From NCBI RefSeq assembly GCF_025502585.1, contig NZ_CP106679.1:3503501-3567500 (forward strand): DNA of 64,000 bases, in the 5' to 3' direction. Numbering within the stretch: the stretch's first letter is position 1; every line of letters starts with the position of its first letter. The translations under genes and the position numbers were made by a program. Source of the stretch: Reichenbachiella agarivorans (GTDB taxonomy: Bacteria; Bacteroidota; Bacteroidia; Cytophagales; Cyclobacteriaceae). Under the pieces are notes generated by a model that ran no database searches, was not told the DNA's origin, and saw only the letters and a program-made list of their open reading frames with translations. Below, in pieces: positions 35,607 to 44,180 of the stretch.

Positions 35607-36428
35607 TCACCCAGCCCTCTTGCACGATTTTACTTTGCTCCATTTGCCTTTGGTCTCTAGGATCTGTACCATTTCGCCCTTGGTGAGGGGTTCTATGACG
35701 AGATCGCTGTTGGCGGAGGGTTTGCTGCGGACGTTGAGCTGGTAGGCGGTGACGGTGGCAGTTGGGTAGTCTGTGGTTTGACCTGCTGGGTCGAATGCTG
35801 CGGGATCATCCTGCTGTCTGTTCGCATAGAGGATGTTATTGCGCAATTTGTCGAGCGGGAAAGCAGGTCCTGGATCGATCTTCCTATCTGGAGAAATCTC
35901 CTCATGACCAAGAATGAGTTTGATCCCATAGGTCTCGCACAGCAATCGGACGATCTGCTCGACGATCTCTATCTGCTCTGGGGTATAGCGGTGCCAGTAG
36001 CTGGCTACACTTTCGTTGCGATGGATTCCCTGAAACACTTCCACAGCAGCATAAGACTTCTTGAACCACGACAGGTATTCCTCTCCTTGTTTGTCGAGGC
36101 GACCGGCATTGTCGATCTCTATCCCGATGCTGTAGGCGTTGAGTCCTGATCGATCCGCCCAGCTACTTTTGCCTGCGTGCCAAGCAACGGTATTGAACGG
36201 CACCAACTGGGTAATACTGTTGTCCCTGCCTATGACGAGGTGAGCACTGGCTGGTACATTGGGATCAGTCAAGGTCTGAATCGAGGACTTGGCATCTCTA
36301 CCTGCGGTGAAGTGGATCACCACGGTATCAGGCAGGCTGTCTCTGAACTGTCCACTGGTCTTGTTGGTCAGCTGATGGCTCACCTGAGAGCCAGAGGATG
36401 GTACCAATAGATGGTTTTCGATTTTCAT
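35607..36428 (-). CDS. Cytosolic amidase_2-type N-acetylmuramoyl-L-alanine amidase with SH3 domain (frameshifted)
   Basis: A 273-residue frame. An amidase_2 domain occupies about 30-205: VVIHFTAG, AWHAGKSSW, SIGIEIDNAG and LGHEEISPDRKIDPGPAFPL contain the zinc and catalytic residues of T7-lysozyme/AmpD-like enzymes. A C-terminal SH3 domain follows (TAYQLNVRSKPSANSDLVIE). The frame ends early at SCKRAG. One base added in the A-run at 35628-35631 would continue it as KIVQEGWVISDYLKV, a typical SH3 end, with stop at 35584-35586. So the gene is frameshifted by one base, or the sequence has an error, or frameshifting occurs. There is no signal peptide, which is odd for a wall hydrolase. It is the first gene of the island operon. 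Confidence 0.85.
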   Translation of the reverse strand: MKIENHLLVPSSGSQVSHQLTNKTSGQFRDSLPDTVVIHFTAGRDAKSSIQTLTDPNVPASAHLVIGRDNSITQLVPFNTVAWHAGKSSWADRSGLNAYSIGIEIDNAGRLDKQGEEYLSWFKKSYAAVEVFQGIHRNESVASYWHRYTPEQIEIVEQIVRLLCETYGIKLILGHEEISPDRKIDPGPAFPLDKLRNNILYANRQQDDPAAFDPAGQTTDYPTATVTAYQLNVRSKPSANSDLVIEPLTKGEMVQILETKGKWSKVKSCKRAG

Positions 36429-36865
36429 GGTTTCCTGTCCTGTAAATAATCACTTATTAAGAACTTCAAAAACCAAAATAAAAGAGGCACAGCAATCATA
36501 TTCTAGTCAAGTTAGGAGTTAGGTTTTCTCACTTAAATAGATGCTGCATTTCTAAATTAGAAAATTATTTTTCAATAAAAAACAATGTTACCCTTCAAAA
36601 AAGTATGAATTAAGGATTATTTATATCCAATCTCAACATATTAACATTCTATAAAATTACCCCTTAAACATTGATAGCTAAGTTGTTATCATTTCAAATC
36701 ATATATATCCTAAAAATCATACTTATTAGTTGAGGACAAACGCATCGAAAAAACTGAATCCCTCCAAAGGGGAAAACCACTCACTTTTTGGGGCAGTAGA
36801 AAATTTCAATTTTTATTCTACCATTAAATCTTGGTTGTAACTTTTGCAAGTTTGATTTCAATGCA
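36429..36865. other. AT-rich intergenic stretch upstream of the island operon
   Basis: About 437 very AT-rich bases between the end of the kinase gene (stop at 36866) and the start of the amidase gene (ATG at 36428), both on the minus strand. I find no TAnnTTTG element matching well on the minus strand, no strong hairpin and no gene. It must contain the island promoter if the island is transcribed from its own start. Confidence 0.4.
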
Positions 36866-38656
36866 TTAACTCTTCTCTACCTCATGAAACGACACTACAA
36901 AAGCCGTCCCCTTCCCTACTTCAGATTCGCAGCGCAACTGACCATTTAGGAGGTCGGTATATTTGCTGACGATGGATAGACCGAGTCCGTTGGACTTTTC
37001 TCCTCCAGTGGCTTTGGCTGTCAATACTTGAAATTTCTTGAACATCTTGACTTGATCGTCTGGGGAGATACCTGGCCCTTCATCTCGGACGCTTACTTCT
37101 ACTTGTTGACCGACTCTGGTGGTACTGATGTAGATGTGTTTGTTCAAGGGCGAAAACTTGATGGCATTGGACAGTAGGTTATCAAACACATGATAGACAA
37201 ACTCCTCTAGGCCTAAGATGTGGATATCAGGTATCAAATCTGTTTGGATTGTGATGCCTTTGATAGCAGCACCAGAGGCAAAATTATGAGCTATAGCAGA
37301 CAGTATTTTGCTCAAACCTACCACTTGGTATTCTTCGGTTGTGCGAGACTCTATCTTTTCCACATCGAGGATGCGGGTCACCATGTCACTGAGACGCTTA
37401 GACTCGGTCGTGATGTGGTTGAGCATCTTTGCCTCACTTTCCTCCAACTTCAAATCATCCATCAACATTCGTGAAATACTGTTGATGTTGTTGATCGGTG
37501 CTCGAAGATCGTGGGACAGGATATGAATGAAGTTGTTTTTGTCTTCATTGACAGCAATCAGCTCTTTGTTTTGTTGGTTGAGTCGCTCATTTTGTTGCTC
37601 TATCAACTCTTGATGCTTGAGTAGCTGCTTGTTGGCATTGGATTTTATTTTGCTCCTGTTGTACAGGAAAAAGGCAATCACCACGGCGAAGGACATACTG
37701 ACCAAAAGTATGTTTCGAACCAATGCTTGTCTCTCTACCTCCTGCCGATTCAACTCTAGTTCCTCATCCATAAACATCTTCTCTTGCATCAGCAGGACTA
37801 CTTCCTCATCTTGGTGGTTGGAGAGGTTCTTGATAAACTCGTTGAATTCCGAACCAAAATAACGTTGGATACTGCCTTTTTTGATTCTTGCGAATTCAGG
37901 GCTCGCCAAGTATTCATTGAATGGCTCATCCCAATCTGAGTTTTTGTTGAAAATCACACCCAAGCCGTGCCCCTTGACTGCATAAGCATTGAGGCGCTTG
38001 ATGGGCCAGTTTTGATTCAATGCCAATAGGTATCGAGTCAGATCACTGTATCCAAAACTGCGCTCGGTCTCAACTACTTTTTGAACGATCTGCGTACTTT
38101 GATCTATGTATTTTAGATCAAAATTGAAACCATTGGCATCCTTGATGTTCTTGAGGTTTTGATCATAGGTGGTACCCAATACAGATATGGCAGTATAGTC
38201 TGAATATGGATACCTAAAATCTTCTTCATGTAACACTGTAGGATTGGATCTGTGAGTTACCAAAACTTGAAAGTCCGGGAAATATGGGTTAGAAAATTTT
38301 ACATTTTTGTCTCGGTCTGCCGTCCAAGAGATGATATCTAGTCCGATATCTCCTGCCTTTTCTTCTATTTGGATTTGTTCGAAGATTTCGGCCATGGTAT
38401 TCCACTCTATCCATTTGTACTTGATCTTTATACCGTACTTTTTTGACAAAAATCGTTGAAAGCCGATCATCATCTCGTACTCTAGACCTTCGAGAATGCT
38501 GTCATTGGAGATCAAAAAAGGTTCATTGAGCTTGTATTGTATGGCTATCAAACCTTTTTTGTCACGCTGGGCTTGAGCCCAAGTCAGATCACTGGCATGA
38601 ACTGTCACTCCTGACAATAGGAACACTCCCATAATACAAAATATCACTCGTTTCAT
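36866..38656 (-). CDS. Histidine kinase with N-terminal solute-binding domain
   Basis: About 596 residues from the chosen ATG at 38656 (MKRVIFCIMGVFLLSG); an in-frame start nine codons earlier is less likely. A signal peptide leads to an SBP_bac_3-type periplasmic sensor (about 25-290; YKLNEPFLISNDSILEGLEY). A transmembrane helix near 318-335 and a coiled coil (QQNERLNQQNKEL) join it to the kinase. The H-box is FIHILSHDLRAPINNI near 379. The N-box sits in VFDNLLSNAIKFSP and the G-boxes are VRDEGPGISPDD and SNGLGLSIVSKYTDL. The ligand is unknown. No response regulator is adjacent; the next gene is a TPR-LuxR protein. Confidence 0.9.
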   Translation of the reverse strand: MKRVIFCIMGVFLLSGVTVHASDLTWAQAQRDKKGLIAIQYKLNEPFLISNDSILEGLEYEMMIGFQRFLSKKYGIKIKYKWIEWNTMAEIFEQIQIEEKAGDIGLDIISWTADRDKNVKFSNPYFPDFQVLVTHRSNPTVLHEEDFRYPYSDYTAISVLGTTYDQNLKNIKDANGFNFDLKYIDQSTQIVQKVVETERSFGYSDLTRYLLALNQNWPIKRLNAYAVKGHGLGVIFNKNSDWDEPFNEYLASPEFARIKKGSIQRYFGSEFNEFIKNLSNHQDEEVVLLMQEKMFMDEELELNRQEVERQALVRNILLVSMSFAVVIAFFLYNRSKIKSNANKQLLKHQELIEQQNERLNQQNKELIAVNEDKNNFIHILSHDLRAPINNINSISRMLMDDLKLEESEAKMLNHITTESKRLSDMVTRILDVEKIESRTTEEYQVVGLSKILSAIAHNFASGAAIKGITIQTDLIPDIHILGLEEFVYHVFDNLLSNAIKFSPLNKHIYISTTRVGQQVEVSVRDEGPGISPDDQVKMFKKFQVLTAKATGGEKSNGLGLSIVSKYTDLLNGQLRCESEVGKGTAFVVSFHEVEKS

Positions 38657-38815
38657 AATAAAATTTTCATCTGCTACTACCATTTGACCGTTACACCATC
38701 TTGTTAATTTGAACCAACAAAATAGGATACTCTAATTGAACTACCCAATTTGCGAAAGGATAATGAGTCTACTTTTGATATCTAAAATTTTCAATAGTGG
38801 TATTAGAAAAGTGTA

Positions 38816-40318
38816 CTAAGATGTCTTGATCACATACTCCATTGCCTCCTTTTTGTTGCTGACACCGAGCTTATTATAGATATTGCCAAGATGAAACTTG
38901 ACCGTACTTAGACTGATAAATAATTGATCAGCCAACTCTTGATTGGTTTTTCCTCTCAGACTTAAGTCCATGATTTCATATTCTCTACTTGTCAATGGGT
39001 TGAAGAGCCTTTTGTTTAGTTCCTCTCTATCCAACTCCAATTTGAAACTATTTGGCCCATTGAGTAGCTCGATGTATCTAGTTTGAAGGGCCTCCAATTG
39101 ACTCTCTTGGGCTAGTCTTTCTGCCTTGTAGTACTTGATACGCAATACATATATGATAACCGCTGCGATCAGCACAATTACAGCAAAAACACTGATTACC
39201 AACATTATAATCCTTGTGTGATTCAATTCTACCCGCTGCATCTCATATTCAAGATTCAATCGTTCTATTTCAGCTTCCTTGAGTGAGGTTTCAAATTTCA
39301 AATGAAGATTGGCTATTTGTTTGGACTTTTCGTCATTGAATATTTGCTCATACAAAGAATGGTATCTGGCCATAAAACTGTAGGCACCTTGATAATCACC
39401 CATCTCCAGATATATGCTTTTAAGCAATTCTAAACTATATGCGAGTTCTGATGGGGTATGATTGTCTTCAAAAATATCCATGGCTTTCTTTGCCATATCG
39501 AGGGCTTCAGGATATTTCTGTTGTGCTAGGTAATTTTCGGCCATACTACCCAATACCTGACCATAGGCTGATTTATATCCTAGATTGTCATACACTTTCA
39601 GTGCACGTAGATAGTATGATTCTGCTTGCAAGTATGATTGACGTTCCATAAAATGCGTCCCGATATTGAGTAGGGCATTGCCAATGCCTTCTTCTTCATT
39701 CAATTCTTCAAAAATGGCCAAGGCTTGAGAGTAATATTCCAACTCCATGTCTATCTCATTTTGATAGTATGCAATCATTCCCAAATTATTGAGTGCATGA
39801 CCTTTGCGGTATCGCTCACCCATTTGATCAGCTTTTTGTACTGCTCTTTCGAAATAGATTCTCGCCTGCTCATAATCCTCATTGTACATATAATCAATGC
39901 CTAGATTATTGTATGCGTCAAATATAATTTGATTATTTTGGTGTTTTTCACCTTGTATCAAGGCCTGATACGAGTAATGCACAGCACTATCATATTGTGC
40001 CTTGTAACTATAAATTGCAGATTTGACGATGTAAGCTTCTCCCTTATACTCATCCAAATCTGCAGTATTCAAAAGTTTTAGGACTTGATTGATTACAATC
40101 ATGGCACTATCAGGACTGGCATCCATCATTTCTCTCGCCTGCTCTATATCCGATTGTATTCTATCTGTGGATACCAATTGCGTAGCACTTGGATGAGCAA
40201 TCAAGCTATCAGTATTTTCACCTTTTCGATCATTTGAGATCACAGCCCCTACAATCGGGTGAATATCCAATAGCACTACAAGGCAGACCAGTCGAAAGGT
40301 TAGGTTTAAGATCGACAT
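38816..40318 (-). CDS. TPR protein with membrane anchor and LuxR-type DNA-binding domain
   Basis: About 500 residues from ATG 40318 (MSILNLTFRLV); an in-frame ATG four codons earlier also exists. After a signal-like N-terminus, five to six TPR repeats follow (about 60-330; for example AYNNLGIDYMYNEDYEQARIY). A transmembrane helix IIMLVISVFAVIVLIAAVII comes near 385-405, then a coiled coil. The C-terminal GerE/LuxR helix-turn-helix starts near 435 and includes LTSREYEIMDLSLRGKTNQE and STVKFHLGNIYNKLGV. The architecture, periplasmic TPRs joined to a cytosolic helix-turn-helix, is common in Bacteroidota. Its target genes are not evident. Confidence 0.88.
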   Translation of the reverse strand: MSILNLTFRLVCLVVLLDIHPIVGAVISNDRKGENTDSLIAHPSATQLVSTDRIQSDIEQAREMMDASPDSAMIVINQVLKLLNTADLDEYKGEAYIVKSAIYSYKAQYDSAVHYSYQALIQGEKHQNNQIIFDAYNNLGIDYMYNEDYEQARIYFERAVQKADQMGERYRKGHALNNLGMIAYYQNEIDMELEYYSQALAIFEELNEEEGIGNALLNIGTHFMERQSYLQAESYYLRALKVYDNLGYKSAYGQVLGSMAENYLAQQKYPEALDMAKKAMDIFEDNHTPSELAYSLELLKSIYLEMGDYQGAYSFMARYHSLYEQIFNDEKSKQIANLHLKFETSLKEAEIERLNLEYEMQRVELNHTRIIMLVISVFAVIVLIAAVIIYVLRIKYYKAERLAQESQLEALQTRYIELLNGPNSFKLELDREELNKRLFNPLTSREYEIMDLSLRGKTNQELADQLFISLSTVKFHLGNIYNKLGVSNKKEAMEYVIKTS

Positions 40319-40360
40319 AGCACAAAGCAAACATTAAAAAGACAAATCTACAACTGACGA

Positions 40361-41797
40361 TTACTCATTGCTCAATTTATCAAATTGCTCTTTCTTTCGG
40401 ATTTTGATCAATGAATCAAATTTTCTTTTGACGGAAATGTTACTATGGATTAAATCATTGACCACTTTGTATGGAATGGACATCAATTCCAAATCAGTGT
40501 ACGCTGAAACAGTACCTTCATTGGCAGAATTGTTGATCAACTCCATTTCTCCAAACAATTCTCCTTTTTTAGCTGTCCCTACAAAAACCTTTTTTCCTTC
40601 ATCATTGACATGAATAGCCGCCTTGCCCTTGACAATCATGTGGACATGTTCAGAAAAATGATCCTGTTGCACAACTACTTCCCCTTTGCCGTAAATATTG
40701 TACTCCGAATTATTGATTAACTCCTTGAGTTCATTGACGCTGAGGCCTGAGAAAACAGGTGAATTCAAAATCAACTTGCTCTTGCCAAGAAGATAACTTT
40801 CTTTGTCAAAATCCTCGACAGTCCATGGCTTGCTAAAGGAGACGGCATTAGGCAGGCGAATGTTGTTTCTCTTCGCTCCATACCATATCTTGGTGTACAA
40901 CTCATCCTTGATCATTTCGGATTCCCAAAAGTCATCGATAAAGTAAAGTACTTCATAGTCTACTTTGTGCATGTCAAACTTCACGGTCTTGACTTCATAC
41001 GCTGGGGTCTTTCTGATTTTTTCAGTATTGACGATTATTTCTTCTATGATTTGTTTCACCTGATTGGGAGGAGATATATTATTGAACGAAACCATGATCG
41101 TCTCTGCATGGAACTTGTTGGGTCGTGAATAATTGAGAAACACCTGCTTGCTCAAGAATGAGTTGGGTACGCTGATCATGTCATTCTGACGATTGACTAT
41201 CCTGATAGCTCTCCAGTTGATCTCCACGATCTTGCCATAATGAGTTCCTACCTGAATCCAGTCCCCAGTCTGAAAGGGACGCTCATAGACCAGTGAGATA
41301 CCAGCAAACAGGTTGCTCAAAGTGTCTTGCAAGGCCAGCCCCAACACCAATGAAGTCACCCCTAACGCCGTAATCAAACTGCCTAAATCAGACCCCCAAA
41401 TCTCAGAGGCAACTACTGCAAAACCAATCGCTATGACTATCATACGCATGATCTGTTGGAGCAACTTTGGCACACGCGCCTTATGATCTTCTTTGATGTC
41501 CGAATCCGTAAAGAAAATTTGATTGATGAAATTAATGAATAGGTATAAACCTAATATCCAAAGTACAGTCTCGTACAGTTTGATAAACACAGAAGGAAAA
41601 TCGTAAGGGATAATATTGACCAATGCCAAATAGACGGTTAGCATTGGCAGGAATACATTTTTTAGCAGACTCAGGGTCGCTACCGAGGGATGGTTGACTT
41701 TTTTGAGTCTGTTGTTGATCTCACTGGTGAGAATAGCCAATAAAGGATACAACGTGGCAATCAAAATGCCCCAAAAGGTGATGTTATCTTTTTCCAT
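40361..41797 (-). CDS. MscS-type channel with C-terminal cyclic-nucleotide-binding domain
   Basis: A 478-residue protein. Four to five transmembrane helices lead to the MscS pore helix (LGSLITALGVTSLVLGLALQ) and the beta domain with GDWIQVGTHYGKIVEINWRA. The C-terminal 130 residues are a cyclic-nucleotide-binding fold (SPVFSGLSVNELKEL; GELFGEMELINNSANEGTVS). In the phosphate-binding cassette the usual Arg (RxAxV) is replaced: NEGTV. The ATG shares one base with the stop of the adenylate cyclase gene (TAATG). Coupling of cyclase and channel is therefore likely, but canonical cAMP binding is uncertain. Confidence 0.9.
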   Translation of the reverse strand: MEKDNITFWGILIATLYPLLAILTSEINNRLKKVNHPSVATLSLLKNVFLPMLTVYLALVNIIPYDFPSVFIKLYETVLWILGLYLFINFINQIFFTDSDIKEDHKARVPKLLQQIMRMIVIAIGFAVVASEIWGSDLGSLITALGVTSLVLGLALQDTLSNLFAGISLVYERPFQTGDWIQVGTHYGKIVEINWRAIRIVNRQNDMISVPNSFLSKQVFLNYSRPNKFHAETIMVSFNNISPPNQVKQIIEEIIVNTEKIRKTPAYEVKTVKFDMHKVDYEVLYFIDDFWESEMIKDELYTKIWYGAKRNNIRLPNAVSFSKPWTVEDFDKESYLLGKSKLILNSPVFSGLSVNELKELINNSEYNIYGKGEVVVQQDHFSEHVHMIVKGKAAIHVNDEGKKVFVGTAKKGELFGEMELINNSANEGTVSAYTDLELMSIPYKVVNDLIHSNISVKRKFDSLIKIRKKEQFDKLSNE

Positions 41798-43980
41798 TAT
41801 ACTATTTCTCTATTGACAGCCTCTGTTACATTCCACACTTGCATTCCTTTGAGATCTTTGACACCTACCTTCTCCTCCATCTCAAAAATATCAACTAGAT
41901 TTTCATGAATAATGGTGCTTACCAAAATCTCACCATCTTCTGCATACTCTGACAGGTATTTTACAGTGTTAATTGCTTCACCCCAAACATCATATTTGGC
42001 TTTCCTTCGTCCTACCAAACCTGCAAATACATCTCCTGAATGGACGGCTACAGCAAGACCCAGTTTTAAATCATTAGTATCACAATAATGTTCGACAATT
42101 CTCCTCATTTCTATCGCATAATTGACGATGGTTGTGCTATGATCCAGTTTGGGCATCTCTACCCCGCTCACTGCGAGATAGTTGTCTCCTATACTTGTGA
42201 CTTTTTCAATATCATACTGTTCGCCTAGATTATCAAATGCCTCAATCAAGTCATTCAGGATACGGATGGATTCACGGGGAGGTAGTTCCCTTGCCAAAGC
42301 GGTAAAGCCTGTAATGTCTGCATACAGTGCAGTCACATTGCTCTGTCTGATGATCAAATCTGTTTCTCCTGATTTCCATCGTTCGATAAACAACTCAGGC
42401 ATAAGGTTGGCCACCAAACCATCAAATCTATCATTGACATGTGTCAATTTCTTGTCGTAATCTTTGATACTATCAGCTATGATGTTGAATGATTTTGCCA
42501 ATACTTCAAACTCATCAAAAGTCTGAATCTTTACTTTGGCATTGAGATCACCCTCACTGATTCTTTTGGCACTTTCTATCAACTTAAATATAGGTCGCGT
42601 GAACAAGGAAGAAGAAAGCATCCCTATCGCTGTGAAGAGTATAATGGCGATAACCAATATCGTAATCACAAATTGTCTATATCTATGCAAATCTTTCAAT
42701 CCTTCGTCAGCATCTTGCTCTGCGATGATAGCCCAATTCAATCCGAATTTTTCGAACGGGGCGTACGAGCTCAATACTTCCTCGCCTCTGAAGTTTTCTA
42801 TGATCTTGTGACCCGTGATACCTGACAGTGCTTCTTCCACTGCTTCAGTTTTGACGTGTTGAAAGAATACAGAAGTTTTGAATCGCTCGATCATCTGAAT
42901 TTTGGTATCGACATCACCTACTTCCTTGATCATTTTCACATAGGTATCAGGATCTTCCAAAAGCATGCGGTTATCGTTTCGCATATAAAAATCTGACCCT
43001 ACCAAGTATATCTCCCCTGTCTTGCCCAGACCATCATCTTCCCAATCTTCACCAGCACTCATGATTTGATTGACACGACTGATAGGCATTTGCAAGGCTA
43101 CAATCCCTACAAAGTCGTCGTTGTTGTACACAGGACAAGCGACAAACGAAGATGGCGCGCCATAAGAAGGTCGATACAATTCGAAATCCACAAACTTTCC
43201 TCCATGAATATCCTTGTTGTTAAGGATTGAGTTGACCAATTGTCCCAGATTGCTAGTACTGTAAGGGCCTTCTTTGAGGTTGGTACCAAAGTCTGCTTCC
43301 TTCTTAACGGTATAGACCACATTGCCTTTGGTGTCTATGAGTAACACATCGTAGAACTTCATCTCACTCATGAAATTTTTCAACCTTCGATGAGCCACCG
43401 CAGCGACCTTGTCATATTCCAGACCAGAATCTATTCTATCCAGATTTTCCTTCTCTCCTATGGGATGAGGGTTGTTGGCGATGTACTTGTATTGTAGCAG
43501 CTTCCCGGCTGGACTTTTAGGGATATAAAGCTTCTTACTTTTATAAATATCAATATTAGATTCTAACCGATCCAAATACTCCTCATAGAAATCATCCAAT
43601 TTCTTCTCTTGATTCCAAGTGATCTTGGTGTTGTTTAAGTCTTCGTACAAATCGCCAAACTTGCTGAGAGCCATCGAAACAGTAGAATCCTTGCCGAGAT
43701 ATTCTACCTGATCCTTGATACTCGCAAAATAGCCATCGATGTGGTATTCTCTACTACTACGCAAAGAGGTCAACTGAGCGTAGACACCTTCGGTGATCGC
43801 ATTTTTGGCACGATAGTAACTAAACAAAGACACAATCAAAGTACTAACTACACTTACCAATACAACGATAACTGTGAGTTTGGACTGGATACTCACAGAG
43901 ACCAGTCCCCTACTTTGCTGATACATTAATTTGAGTTTGTTGATCATAGGTTGTGAATGATAAGGAAGCAAATTAGCCAA
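41797..43980 (-). CDS. Adenylate cyclase (class III) with extracellular sensor and HAMP
   Basis: A 727-residue membrane sensor. One N-terminal transmembrane helix (VSIQSKLTVIVVLVSVVSTLIV), an extracellular dCache-like sensor (about 60-420), a second transmembrane helix near 440 (FVITILVIAIILFTAIGML), a HAMP domain, then the cyclase domain (about 545-715). The metal Asp residues are in LYADITGFT and SIGDNYL. The Lys in EKVTSIGD and Asp in YDVWG are the adenine-specifying pair. Asn of INTVKY is kept, but the transition-state Arg (four residues on) is Tyr. An alternative start is Met12 at 43947. It is co-transcribed with the MscS channel. Confidence 0.88.
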   Translation of the reverse strand: MANLLPYHSQPMINKLKLMYQQSRGLVSVSIQSKLTVIVVLVSVVSTLIVSLFSYYRAKNAITEGVYAQLTSLRSSREYHIDGYFASIKDQVEYLGKDSTVSMALSKFGDLYEDLNNTKITWNQEKKLDDFYEEYLDRLESNIDIYKSKKLYIPKSPAGKLLQYKYIANNPHPIGEKENLDRIDSGLEYDKVAAVAHRRLKNFMSEMKFYDVLLIDTKGNVVYTVKKEADFGTNLKEGPYSTSNLGQLVNSILNNKDIHGGKFVDFELYRPSYGAPSSFVACPVYNNDDFVGIVALQMPISRVNQIMSAGEDWEDDGLGKTGEIYLVGSDFYMRNDNRMLLEDPDTYVKMIKEVGDVDTKIQMIERFKTSVFFQHVKTEAVEEALSGITGHKIIENFRGEEVLSSYAPFEKFGLNWAIIAEQDADEGLKDLHRYRQFVITILVIAIILFTAIGMLSSSLFTRPIFKLIESAKRISEGDLNAKVKIQTFDEFEVLAKSFNIIADSIKDYDKKLTHVNDRFDGLVANLMPELFIERWKSGETDLIIRQSNVTALYADITGFTALARELPPRESIRILNDLIEAFDNLGEQYDIEKVTSIGDNYLAVSGVEMPKLDHSTTIVNYAIEMRRIVEHYCDTNDLKLGLAVAVHSGDVFAGLVGRRKAKYDVWGEAINTVKYLSEYAEDGEILVSTIIHENLVDIFEMEEKVGVKDLKGMQVWNVTEAVNREIV

Positions 43981-44180
43981 AAATTCTAATGGTCATTGAA
44001 TTTATAATTTGAGAATTTAAAAGCAAAGCAAATTCAAAATTTATGAGTTAAAAACCTTAAAACCAGCTGACGTAATGTCTCACTAAAAATGGTGATTTTT
44101 TTCTTTAGCCATTTTTGGCGATGTATAGCAGATACCTAATGTTCATTTTTGCACTATAGTCATATATAATATGAAAATAA

